From RFSX01 sp965248155 (GTDB taxonomy: Bacteria; Bacteroidota; Bacteroidia; Chitinophagales; Saprospiraceae), in contig CBDFIO010000001.1 in the NCBI GenBank assembly GCA_965248155.1, positions 124,001-188,000 of the forward strand: 64,000 nucleotides of DNA, given 5' to 3'. A program made the position numbers and the translations under genes. Each line of letters opens with the position of its first letter. Position 1 is the stretch's first letter. Below, piece after piece: positions 48,172-57,432 of the stretch. The notes below the pieces were generated by a model. That model made no database searches, was not told the origin of the DNA, and saw nothing but the letters and a program-made list of their open reading frames with translations.

Positions 48172-50196
48172 CTAATGTGATATAACTATCTTTTTCGTTG
48201 TAAATCTATCTTTACTATAAAGTTTCAAGTAATATACTCCACTCTCGAGACTTGTTCCGTCGAAAGGAAAAACTTGATCCCCGCTTATCGTTCCACAGTT
48301 TCTTTCAACTACTAATCTTCCCATCGCATCGCTTACTTCCATTCTTACATCCTGTGGCAATTCGAAATTCATTCTGATAGAAGCCTGACTGCTGAACGGA
48401 TTTGGATAAACGTCGATACTATTATCTAATACAACATCTATCGTAGAAGTAATACCATTTGCAACAGCTTCATTTATCGTTGTACTGTTGGCATTATCTA
48501 CCAATCCACCAGGAATAATAAATGCACTTATGATATGCATGTTTTCATGGTTAAAATCCGGTGGAATAGAATAATTAAATAGATGAGTTACTGTAGATCC
48601 GGCAGCAATAGTCTCACCTACATACGCACCAATCTGACCACCATACTGAGTGAAATGATATCTTCCAACATGGTTATACACCATTTGTGAGGCCGGTACA
48701 GGGCTTGGTAATAATTCATAACCGCCCATAACTCCAGCTCCTCCTCCTGCGTAAGCATTTACTTGTGCATATCCACCTCCTGTGCCTGTTACACCATCTT
48801 CAGTCAGACCTACAAACAATCTTAAATCTCCAGTTAATGGAAAATTAAAATGTGTTGTGATTGCTACAGTTAATTCTCTTGTATTTTCATCATATTCAGC
48901 TCCATGAGTTAGATAGGCTAATGCCGTACCTTGTACTCTCTGAACAAAAGCTTGCTCGATTGCAGAAGGATCCATTACTGATTCTCTACTAACTACAATA
49001 CTTGGAAATCCTGTAAAACCCGGGGTTCCAGTTAGCCCTGCATTCCAAGGACCAACGGCCATAGGATCACCGTTATGAACAGCAATTCCTACAAATCTGT
49101 CAGGATATCTTTCTGCCATTAAATTCATAAATACATCTCCACGAGGACACCACTGGCACCATGTTCCTGTTGCTTCTTCAACATATACTTGTTTGTCTTT
49201 AGCAGGAGTAAATCCTTGAATAACAAACCTTTGGCTGTTATTACATAAATTTTCATCTGCAACTTGGCCGTTCACTTCTAGCAAAGATAGTTTGACGTTA
49301 TTTCCTCCGCTTGATAGATTAATTGTTTTATCAAGATCTACACCCATAGATTGTCCTGCTGTTATATTAACACCAGTAAATTCCTGATTAACTGTCCCGT
49401 CAGAAGTTTCGATTTCTATAGTAAATGATGTGATAGCATCTACACCTGTATTACTTACTTGTGCTCCAAGTGCTTTTTCAGATCCGGTAATTCCATATAT
49501 ACCATCAACTGCTGAAACGATTGCTGCATCAAGATTAAACGACACATCTTCTGCTTGGGCAGAATAGGTATAGCTTACATCATCAACAAAAAATTGATTC
49601 GTGTCATCAATAGGAAATAAATCAATAGAAGCGAGATAATTATTTGCACTGTCAAAAGATCCTATGCATTCGCCGTTAATTGAAACACGCCATAAATTGG
49701 ATGTTAGATTTACGTCGATAGCTAAATTAAACCATTCATCTTGCGGATAAAGCGTTGTCAGTCTCAAGGCATCGGTATCATCAATGGCCATATTCCCATT
49801 GGTTCCAAGTCGAGCGTTCATTACCCAAGTTACTCCGGGTGCACTTTCACCTTGAAAATTAAAATATGCTCCTCTATTGGCAGGAACAAATAAGTTCATT
49901 TCGTAATGAAATTCTCCTGATGTCCTTTTACCTCCAAACCCTAAGACTACATCCTGAGGACCTCCTCCGGAGGCACCAACAAAAGCTATAGAATTATTGC
50001 CGCTGGCGGCCTGAGCATCAGTGACAGGAGCATCTTCAGCTCCACCGGTATTTCCTGACCAGGTTGTCCATTGAGTAGATTCAGATCCTACATAATCACC
50101 TACATTGTAAGTTTCAAAATCGTCGGAGAAGGTATCTTGAGCGTTTCCGATTCCAACAATCAATAAAATAAATAAGAGTTGTAAATATGTTTTCAT
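48172..50196 (-). CDS. Secreted Omp28-related protein with T9SS sorting domain
   Basis: 674 residues with a signal peptide (ending GIGNAQ). The N-terminal 220 residues form a lectin-like jelly roll (DTFSDDFETYNVGDYVGS, FNLAIDVNLTSNLWRVSING). The central region has an Omp28/thioredoxin-like domain with the pair of cysteines in VEEATGTWCQWCPRGDVFMN. The C-terminus is a type A sorting domain (SIDVYPNPFSSQASIRMNF ending TKKIVISH). It is a surface or secreted protein. The WCQWC motif could be redox-active, but this is not certain. It is followed by its own terminator. Confidence 0.88.
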   Translation of the reverse strand: MKTYLQLLFILLIVGIGNAQDTFSDDFETYNVGDYVGSESTQWTTWSGNTGGAEDAPVTDAQAASGNNSIAFVGASGGGPQDVVLGFGGKRTSGEFHYEMNLFVPANRGAYFNFQGESAPGVTWVMNARLGTNGNMAIDDTDALRLTTLYPQDEWFNLAIDVNLTSNLWRVSINGECIGSFDSANNYLASIDLFPIDDTNQFFVDDVSYTYSAQAEDVSFNLDAAIVSAVDGIYGITGSEKALGAQVSNTGVDAITSFTIEIETSDGTVNQEFTGVNITAGQSMGVDLDKTINLSSGGNNVKLSLLEVNGQVADENLCNNSQRFVIQGFTPAKDKQVYVEEATGTWCQWCPRGDVFMNLMAERYPDRFVGIAVHNGDPMAVGPWNAGLTGTPGFTGFPSIVVSRESVMDPSAIEQAFVQRVQGTALAYLTHGAEYDENTRELTVAITTHFNFPLTGDLRLFVGLTEDGVTGTGGGYAQVNAYAGGGAGVMGGYELLPSPVPASQMVYNHVGRYHFTQYGGQIGAYVGETIAAGSTVTHLFNYSIPPDFNHENMHIISAFIIPGGLVDNANSTTINEAVANGITSTIDVVLDNSIDVYPNPFSSQASIRMNFELPQDVRMEVSDAMGRLVVERNCGTISGDQVFPFDGTSLESGVYYLKLYSKDRFTTKKIVISH

Positions 50197-50477
50197 AGTA
50201 AATAAATTGATTAGGCTTCTAATGTAATGAATATTAAGCTGTTAGGAAACTAATGGTTCTTTCATTTATCTGAAATAGTAGTTCAAACGACCATATTTGC
50301 CGTTTTCACAATAAATTGGAATCTGCTTGACAATTATTACAAGGAATATGCTGATTCTAAAAGATATTAAATAAATTCGCCATGGATTATAATATGTCTT
50401 ATCACGGACATTTATAAAACGCATTCGAAATCATTAATAATTTATTCGTTAACCGATTCCCTAATCAAATCAAACAA

Positions 50478-51821
50478 ATGAAAAAGACAATTCTAGCCTT
50501 ATTAAGCTTATTCCTATTCTTCAATCATGACATGTCGTCTCAAGTCAATGTGATTGCAGTTGAAACCGTTCAAGAACAATCTACTCAAGTTGGGCTCAAT
50601 TCTGATCTGACATACAGATTAATGGAACCCAATCAAGAGCTTCGTAAAAACGATATTTTAATCGATGCTAAAACAGAGGGTTTAATCGAAGATAAATCTT
50701 TAAGTTTTGGATTTTCAATTATTGGAATAGTAGATTATCAAAAATCAAATAGAAACTCAAAATTTGCCTATTTGATGCGACACCCTACATCGAATAATTA
50801 AATTGGTGAGTCTGTTAGTGAAGCCGTCATACATTCGGCACAATTATCAACCATAGCTTCTCTGAATGACTGGATAACAGCATATGGAGAATTTCTTTAT
50901 AGTCCTGAACAAAGTTTTGGTTCTGGGACGATAACCAGTCTTGGGAGAAATCAAATAGAATTTAGAAAGGGAGTTATCATGCTTGGAAACCTAAGCAAAT
51001 TTCCAATATACCTGGCTCTCGGTAAGATGGATGCTCCTTTCGGTCAAATGGGCAGCGTAAGTCCATTTACAAACTCTACCATGTGGCATGCCTTTGGTGG
51101 TCTTGGTTATGGAGCTATAATAGGCTTTAAAAAATATGGAATTAATCTAAGTATTTCGCCCTTCCAGGGTGGATCACAATTTCGGGCCCTCAACGTACCA
51201 GTAGACTCAACAGCTGTCCCTTCAAAGCTGAATAACTTGGTTCTTGACCTTAATTACACATTAACACTGAAAGGAAATATATCGGTAAATGTTGGTGCAT
51301 CTTACGTCAAAGGAACTGCATATTGTCATCCGTTTCCGATAGTGCATTTTATGCCGTGTGGAGACAACAATCCAGCTTATAGTTATTATGCTTCAATAAA
51401 TGTCAAAGACAGACTTACATTGAAAGCTTCATTTGCAAAAACAACTGAAGTTTGTCCAGGCACCTTTAACCCAAGTCCTCCACTGAATACATTTGAAGCA
51501 TCAAAGGTCAGTTCTTTGGATTACGGGTTAAAATATCAAATAAACAAAACTGGAAAAATCATTTATACTGTATCAGGAGAATTCTCAAATTTTATTGCCG
51601 GACCTGCTGATTCCCCTTGGGAAAGACAAACACAGATTGTTATTGGTCTAAATGCCCAGGTAGAAAATACTTCCAGGATTTTTCTGGAATATTTCAGAAC
51701 AGAAAGCTACGCTTCACTCAATTTTTTGAGCGGTGGTAATTTTGAAGATCCGGGTGTAACCCATAGTGATAGAAATACGAGTGGTTTTGGTTTTGTTGTA
51801 GGAGTTCTCTTTTCAATATGA
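50478..51821 (+). pseudogene. Outer-membrane porin-like barrel with an in-frame stop
   Basis: A signal peptide (residues 1-20) is followed by a coding frame that meets TAA at 50799-50801. The same frame continues directly as IGESVSEAVIHSAQLSTIAS, then AYGEFLYSPEQSFGSG and a typical barrel (FRKGVIMLGNLSKFPIYLAL, GKMDAPFGQMGSVSPFTNS, ending SGFGFVVGVLFSI). Total about 447 residues with one stop. The later part resembles LbtU-type or other porins that measure solute uptake across the outer membrane. It could be a nonsense mutation or a base-call error. The ATG at 50979 inside the barrel is not a real start. Confidence 0.75.
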
Positions 51822-52144
51822 TGATACTTTCATCAAGCAATAAAAGAGCTAACAGAAAATAGCATTCTAAAATTATTCAATTTAAGTCTGAAATTATAAT
51901 TAGCGATAAACTGATAAGAATTCCAGAAATGTGACTCATTTGCATTGTCCTTTTTCTTGCTTAAAGGTCATTGGACATATTTGAATATGGTAAAGGAATA
52001 ACAAGCATAAGTATAGATAAATACTCCATTGATCCTGTTGACGGAACAGATTATTTCTCCAAGAAATTGAAAGTTTTAATGTCAATTTCACTAATTTAAA
52101 TGCTATCGAATTATTCATAGAGGTAATTACTTAATCGGTTTAAG
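51822..52144 (+). other. Gap with a possible decayed coding remnant
   Basis: 323 bp without an intact gene. From 51968 an open stretch reads SLDIFEYGKGITSISIDKYS then DPVDGTDYFSKK. After a one-base shift it continues IESFNVNFTNLNAIELFIEV to a TAA near 52132. This looks like the end of a former plus-strand gene, but a chance open frame cannot be excluded. The minus-strand frame at 51936-52118 is rejected as a shadow. Confidence 0.3.
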
Positions 52145-52975
52145 ATGGTGAAACTTAATAGCATATTTCTATTGCTTTCTTTTTTAACAGTCAACATTAC
52201 TGCTCAGGATATAAAACTTATAGATGACATTAAAAATCACACTGATGGCATTGGGTTGTGGTGGGCCGGTCACAATGGATGGTTGATTAAATCAGGTGAT
52301 TTGGTCATATCAACAGATATTCTTTTAGACTATGATAAGCGAGCTCTAGCTACTTCTATAACTGCAGACGAATTAGCTGAAGTGCTTGATATTTCATTTA
52401 TTACCCATGGCCATAAAGATCATTTCAATCGGAGTACGACTTCTGTTTTAGTAGAAAAATCTGATTGCATTTTTGTAATCCCTGAAAGTTGCATTCAAAT
52501 TGCTGAGGCATTAAAAATTCCAGAACATCGTATTCATATCGCCAAACCAAGAGAGTCTTTTGAAGTGAAAGGAATAAAAGTTGAACCGCTTAGAGCCATT
52601 CATGGTAATGCCAACTTTTCAATTTATTACAAGGCAAATTTGCAAGATTGTGGTTATGTAATCGATGTTAACGGGACGAGATTCTTGCAGCCGGGAGATT
52701 CTTACCTCCTTGAAGACCATCTTTTTCTAAAAGATATCGATGTAATTTTCTTTTCCCCTACTGAGCACAATATGTATATCGACAGATCCGTCATTTTGAT
52801 TAATACCCTGAACCCGGATTTTATTTTTCCACAACATCATAGTACAGTTGTAGTGAATGAGTCGACACGTTTTTGGGCCAAGGGATATCAAGATGAAGTT
52901 AAGATTAGATTATCAAAAGAGATGAAAGATAAATACTACATTCTTAAACAAGGAGAAAAGGTTCAAATCAAATAA
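52145..52975 (+). CDS. Exported metallo-beta-lactamase-fold hydrolase
   Basis: 276 residues with a signal peptide (ending NITAQ). The MBL metal site THGHKDHFNRS (H-x-H-x-D-H) is at residues 88-98, with further ligands in RAIHGNANF, LQPGDSYLLED and FPQHHSTVV. The fold matches the L-ascorbate-lactonase/UlaG-like branch of the superfamily by its GLWWAGHNGWLIKSG start. The substrate is unknown. It is convergent with a second MBL gene, 14 bp apart. Confidence 0.85.
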   Translation: MVKLNSIFLLLSFLTVNITAQDIKLIDDIKNHTDGIGLWWAGHNGWLIKSGDLVISTDILLDYDKRALATSITADELAEVLDISFITHGHKDHFNRSTTSVLVEKSDCIFVIPESCIQIAEALKIPEHRIHIAKPRESFEVKGIKVEPLRAIHGNANFSIYYKANLQDCGYVIDVNGTRFLQPGDSYLLEDHLFLKDIDVIFFSPTEHNMYIDRSVILINTLNPDFIFPQHHSTVVVNESTRFWAKGYQDEVKIRLSKEMKDKYYILKQGEKVQIK

Positions 52976-52989
52976 TCCTCGTTAAAATA

Positions 52990-53807
52990 CTATTGCACTT
53001 TTGGTGAGTGTTGAAAAACCAAGATCTGCATTTGATTAGGCAGACTACTTTTACTTAGTTGAGTGAGATTACTTGCAAGCCTGTTTACATTTTTATTCAT
53101 ACTTAAATACTCATCTATAGTACCCAAGTCTTTTGGTTTACCAGGAGTAGGTTCTAACTCTGCGATCTTGTAATGCATCGGAATAAGTATATTAGGTTGT
53201 ATAGAATCTATTATCTCTTCCAATTCTTCTGCCTTCAAAATATGATAATTATCATCTATAGGTAACATAAGGACATCTATGTCTTTTAAATCTCTTGATA
53301 GCGTATCCGTAATTGGACCATTATCTCCCCAGTGGGCAATTTTTATTCCCGCGACCTCAAAAATGAAAATGGTGTTTTTCTGACCAAATTCTTTTCCATA
53401 AGGATCACAATGTTTTCCTTTTAAGCCTTTAATTTTAAATGGCCCCTTTTCATAGTTTCCAGCATCCTGAAAAAAGGAATTTTGCCTTGCCAATAAGGTT
53501 TTAAATCCCGGAATATACCGCCATCATGGTCATAATGAGGATGCGTACTGAAAATAACATTGGCTTCAATATCTTTTGGAAATGTATAACTGATCCATGT
53601 CGAATCAGCAAAGGGATCTATAAGAATAGAATATTCGTCATGTGTCAATATAAAGCAGGCATGAGCAATGTATTCGAACTGGACCGATTGCGTTTCTTCT
53701 TCAAGATAAGTTATTTGAGCTTCGTCTTTTTTAGTTGATGTACAAGAAAAAATTGCAAATGTTATTATTAGAAAAAGTATTGGGCCAGATATATTTTTTG
53801 TTTTCAA
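52990..53807 (-). pseudogene. MBL-fold lipoprotein hydrolase, frameshifted in a T run
   Basis: The first frame (53807 down) has a lipoprotein signal (ITFAIFSCTSTKK) and the metal site IFSTHPHYDHDGGIF, up to GKIPFF. There the run CCTTTTTTCAGG has six T where seven keep the frame. The other frame continues QDAGNYEKGPFKIKGLKGK, KIAHWGDNGPITD and ILIPMHYKIAELE to 52990. Restored length is about 272 residues. It begins 7 bp after the lyase gene and belongs to the same minus-strand transcript as the polysaccharide locus. The substrate is unknown. Confidence 0.85.
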
Positions 53808-53814
53808 TTGTTAC

Positions 53815-56478
53815 TTACTTTTCTTCCCTTTTCCAATGGAGCAACCAAGGGATATTATAAATATGTGTCCACCCAAAAACGCGAAGACCCTGAGTTGGAT
53901 CCCAATTCGAATACCATCTTTGGTTTGGATCTCTTCTAGGCCGTGTATTGAAATCACCAGTTGTTGGAAGGTTTGACACTTCTCTCAGGGCTTCTGAGAT
54001 ATTTTTTTGATTGCCCAATTCTTCAAATGATTTATTCAATTTTCCGGTTTTAAAGATTTTTGATCTTTCTATTGCTTCATCTAAAAAACTTTGCTCACCA
54101 GTAAACTCATGGCCTAATACCAAACTATGAACAGTTGCCAGCAGTGATTCATATTCGTGATTGTAAGGTGGATTATCTCTTACTGCTCTGGCATGTCTAA
54201 TAAGCGATTGTTTTATTTTTTCATCCTGGGTTAATTGATAATATTTATACAATCCATGAGAAGCATAGATCTGAGAATAGCCATATCTGTCAATAACTAA
54301 ATTATCATATTGATTAGGCCCATTCTGTAGCTGCAATACTCTATTAACTCTATCTTCTAAATCCACAAAATATTTAGGATCTTTCGTTGCATCCCAAACT
54401 TCAACCATATTCCAGACTGAAAGATAAAGCCTCCTTCCAGTTAAGCCATGCTCTCCCCAGATCCTTCGAGTATACGAATCTGCTGTTAACCTAGCTATAT
54501 CCAGACCACGATGATACCCCGTTAAATAATACGAAGCCACCCATCCTTTGACCCACACATGAGCACTTAATATGGCTGCCCAGTGCTGATTAGCATGCCT
54601 TCTCCCTACTCCGAGATAAGGATTGGCTATGGATTCTTGATCAGCATGTTCCCAATAATCCAATGCATCATTTGTGTCTCCATAATAATTTGGGTTCGTT
54701 GGCCAGTGAATGTTGTCTACGTCCATCGTATGCATGCTCATTGCTTGTGCTGCATAATAATATTTACTTTGGCCGGTACGCATAAATTGCAACCAATACA
54801 TAAAATCTATGTCCGGTTCGTTATTTTGCCATCGATACCAATTATCTCGAAAGAACATGTTTTTCTGGTCTCCAAAATCGAACATACCATACCATGGTTC
54901 CCACTTTTGATTAAATAATTGCCAGTCAAATTTATAATCTAAAGATCGCTCATATACTGCGTTATCATCTTTTCGAGGAGAGAATTGCCCATAGACACCA
55001 CTATCTGAATACACATTCGCGTCTGCATGCGGAACAGGTGGATTCAGAACATAATCCATCGTGTTTTTTATATTTTCAGTGCTTGCTTCATTTTCATGAA
55101 AGTAAATGACGAGTTCACTTGTTTTGGTAACTCCTTCAGCAAAATTTGAAATCATACCTTGATCACGTCTTAATGAAGAACGCGCAAAACTCATTGGACC
55201 TGCTTTTGGAGACCATAAGTAAGCTACAGCGATATCATTTTCGATATCAAAAGCTATTTCCTTCGGATATTCTTCCATAAAATTCCTGATTCCAATGGCT
55301 ACTCCCCATTTGTTATCTGAGATATCCGCCCAGCCATCAGCTTTTTCAAATTCGCTATTAGAAATTCCATCAATGCTAATATCTCCCTTAAAACCACCTA
55401 TTCTTTCTTCCATATCAGAATTGGGAACCGGAGGTGTTCGATTAGGTTTTGGCCCTGTTTGAAAAACAGAAACTAATTTTCCTGAATCAATAGATGATTC
55501 GTACATTTTGCTTCCTCCGGGATTGAACCAGCTACCTTCCTTGAAACTACTCCTATAATTCAATGAACCATTGAGCTTGTAATTCAACGAAAGTCCGGTG
55601 GCTGCAATCTGATCATTGGGAACCATCCAGCCTGTATCTTGAGTTTCTGAATCATCTTTAATTTCTTCATCATTGTATAAAGCAATATTTGCATGTTGCC
55701 CCGGAACTGGTTTATGTTTATCTGGGATACCGGTATACGTTAGTGTGTGATAAACTTTGATATAAGATTTACCTGCATAGAGATGAATTCTGATAATGAA
55801 AGGAGAGTCCCTATTGTCTTCTCTATTATATGTATAATTCCCTTCAAGACGCATTATGGTGTGCAAAGGACCAGAGCCGCGTTCTCTTACAGTTCTATTA
55901 ATAATTGCAGAGGAAGAATCTATTCCCATGTCATCCAATAAATCTAAAAATGAACCTCTTCCATCAGAAACAGCAATTGTATCATTTACATCAAATCCAT
56001 TGCGCTCTGTATCAAAGAAGACATTATCTATGAAGCCACCACCTCTTTTGTTGATTGAAAAACGGAGTGGACCTGTTTCTACCATACTGGTTTGTCCGGT
56101 TCGTTGAGCATTTTTAATCTTTATTCTATCTCCTTGAATAGGTGCTTTTCTGATCTCATCCCCATATTCAAGAATATATTCATCGTCACCGGTTGAAAAG
56201 AAAAATACCCAAATCCATTTAACACTAAAATCAACTGGCTCCCATGTTGTAACAAGAGTAGTTTGTGATGCTATTTCATTTCCGTTTATATCTAAAACCC
56301 GAACATGATCCGGAGAATGTAATGTTCCCTGAGCAAAAGGAATACCTATTGTTAATGGAGCTCCATCAATAGACTTTTCTACTTGAATATAAATACGCTC
56401 CGATGAGTGCATTGTAAACCCAATTAATACCAATAAGTGGATAAGGAAAAATCTATACAAATATTTTATTTTGATCAT
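53815..56478 (-). CDS. Exported PL26-like exo-rhamnogalacturonan lyase (YetA/PcRGLX family)
   Basis: 887 residues with a signal peptide (to about residue 25). The N-terminal part is beta-rich (GAPLTIGIPFAQGTLHSPDH, VDFSVKWIWVFFFSTGDDEY). The C-terminal 400 residues are an alpha/alpha-barrel with many aromatic motifs (WYRWQNNEPDIDFMYWLQFM, ALDYWEHADQESIANPYLG, WGEHGLTGRRLYLSVWNMVE). This order fits the PcRGLX/YetA group of exo-rhamnogalacturonan lyases, from memory of the family and not from a search. It would act outside the inner membrane on an acidic polysaccharide. It is the sixth gene of the SusCD locus. Confidence 0.68.
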   Translation of the reverse strand: MIKIKYLYRFFLIHLLVLIGFTMHSSERIYIQVEKSIDGAPLTIGIPFAQGTLHSPDHVRVLDINGNEIASQTTLVTTWEPVDFSVKWIWVFFFSTGDDEYILEYGDEIRKAPIQGDRIKIKNAQRTGQTSMVETGPLRFSINKRGGGFIDNVFFDTERNGFDVNDTIAVSDGRGSFLDLLDDMGIDSSSAIINRTVRERGSGPLHTIMRLEGNYTYNREDNRDSPFIIRIHLYAGKSYIKVYHTLTYTGIPDKHKPVPGQHANIALYNDEEIKDDSETQDTGWMVPNDQIAATGLSLNYKLNGSLNYRSSFKEGSWFNPGGSKMYESSIDSGKLVSVFQTGPKPNRTPPVPNSDMEERIGGFKGDISIDGISNSEFEKADGWADISDNKWGVAIGIRNFMEEYPKEIAFDIENDIAVAYLWSPKAGPMSFARSSLRRDQGMISNFAEGVTKTSELVIYFHENEASTENIKNTMDYVLNPPVPHADANVYSDSGVYGQFSPRKDDNAVYERSLDYKFDWQLFNQKWEPWYGMFDFGDQKNMFFRDNWYRWQNNEPDIDFMYWLQFMRTGQSKYYYAAQAMSMHTMDVDNIHWPTNPNYYGDTNDALDYWEHADQESIANPYLGVGRRHANQHWAAILSAHVWVKGWVASYYLTGYHRGLDIARLTADSYTRRIWGEHGLTGRRLYLSVWNMVEVWDATKDPKYFVDLEDRVNRVLQLQNGPNQYDNLVIDRYGYSQIYASHGLYKYYQLTQDEKIKQSLIRHARAVRDNPPYNHEYESLLATVHSLVLGHEFTGEQSFLDEAIERSKIFKTGKLNKSFEELGNQKNISEALREVSNLPTTGDFNTRPRRDPNQRWYSNWDPTQGLRVFGWTHIYNIPWLLHWKREEK

Positions 56479-56499
56479 TATTCATATTCTATTGAATTC

Positions 56500-57405
56500 T
56501 TAATTGTTAATCTGAATAGCTTTTTCAGTAATATCATCCATTCTTAAAGAAAAGGCATCAAGATATAGTGCTGCTGCCCCTAATACAGCAATATCCGGAT
56601 TTGAGGATATTACTATTTTTATTCTGTCCACTACTGATTTGTAAGCCAATTTTCCAATACTCTTCCAAAGTGAATCTTTAAAAAACTTATATGCTTTGCT
56701 CACAGACCCACCCATAATTATTATTTCCGGATCTATTGAATATAGAATTGCATTTATTGCATTCCCTAAGTGAGTTCCATAATCCTGAAACATCTCTAAG
56801 GATTCCGGATCTCCGGAGCTAGCTTTCTGAAAAACTTTTTCTCCATTTGCATTATGAATATTATTAAAAAATTGACCCCTACAATAATATTCAAAATGAT
56901 GATCTAAATATGGAATCATTCCAAATTCACCAGCTCCACAATTAGAGCCATTGTATATTTTATTTTGAATTATTATTCCTGCAGCAACTCCTGTTCCAAT
57001 TATAAGTGCAGCGTAATTTTCATAATTACGTCCTTCACCAAAATACTTTTCTCCTAGCGCAAAACAATTTGCATCATTGTTAATTATTACTGGAATTTGA
57101 TATTTTTCTTCCAGAATATCCTTCAGATAAACCTTTTCCCAAGACGGTATATTCTGAACATCATAGACTATACCTTTGTCAATATCAACTATGCCTGGAA
57201 CTCCAATTCCAATTCCTGACACTGAGTTATCAATTATATTATCTATAGTATTACAAATGGCTTGAAGGACTTCATCTTCAGTTCCATTTTTTGGGACTTG
57301 AACTTTAAATTTCTCTATCATTTCGGCATTACATACTTTCCCGGAAAGAATTTTTGTTCCTCCAAGATCCACTCCGATTACCGATATATCATTTTGATGG
57401 TTCAC
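56500..57405 (-). CDS. ROK-family sugar kinase
   Basis: 301 residues. The ATP-binding start IGVDLGGTKILSGKV is clear. The sugar-binding block GIGIGVPGIVDIDKGIV and NNDANCFALGEKYFGEG follow, and the second phosphate region is IIGTGVAAGIII. In place of the CxCGxxGCxE zinc motif of most ROK proteins there is YYCRGQFFNN, with only one Cys. It should phosphorylate a monosaccharide released by the locus. It has no DNA-binding domain, so it is a kinase and not a repressor. It lies 21 bp upstream of the lyase gene and 27 bp after the transporter gene. Confidence 0.88.
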   Translation of the reverse strand: MNHQNDISVIGVDLGGTKILSGKVCNAEMIEKFKVQVPKNGTEDEVLQAICNTIDNIIDNSVSGIGIGVPGIVDIDKGIVYDVQNIPSWEKVYLKDILEEKYQIPVIINNDANCFALGEKYFGEGRNYENYAALIIGTGVAAGIIIQNKIYNGSNCGAGEFGMIPYLDHHFEYYCRGQFFNNIHNANGEKVFQKASSGDPESLEMFQDYGTHLGNAINAILYSIDPEIIIMGGSVSKAYKFFKDSLWKSIGKLAYKSVVDRIKIVISSNPDIAVLGAAALYLDAFSLRMDDITEKAIQINN

Positions 57406-57432
57406 TCCAATGTTCTATTCATGAGAACACCT

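Noticed and set aside
9672..50801. Recoded TAA (sense codon) in this organism
   Set aside because: Many neighbouring genes end at TAA in the expected place, including rfbA and chrA. Three isolated cases are better explained by mutation or sequence errors.
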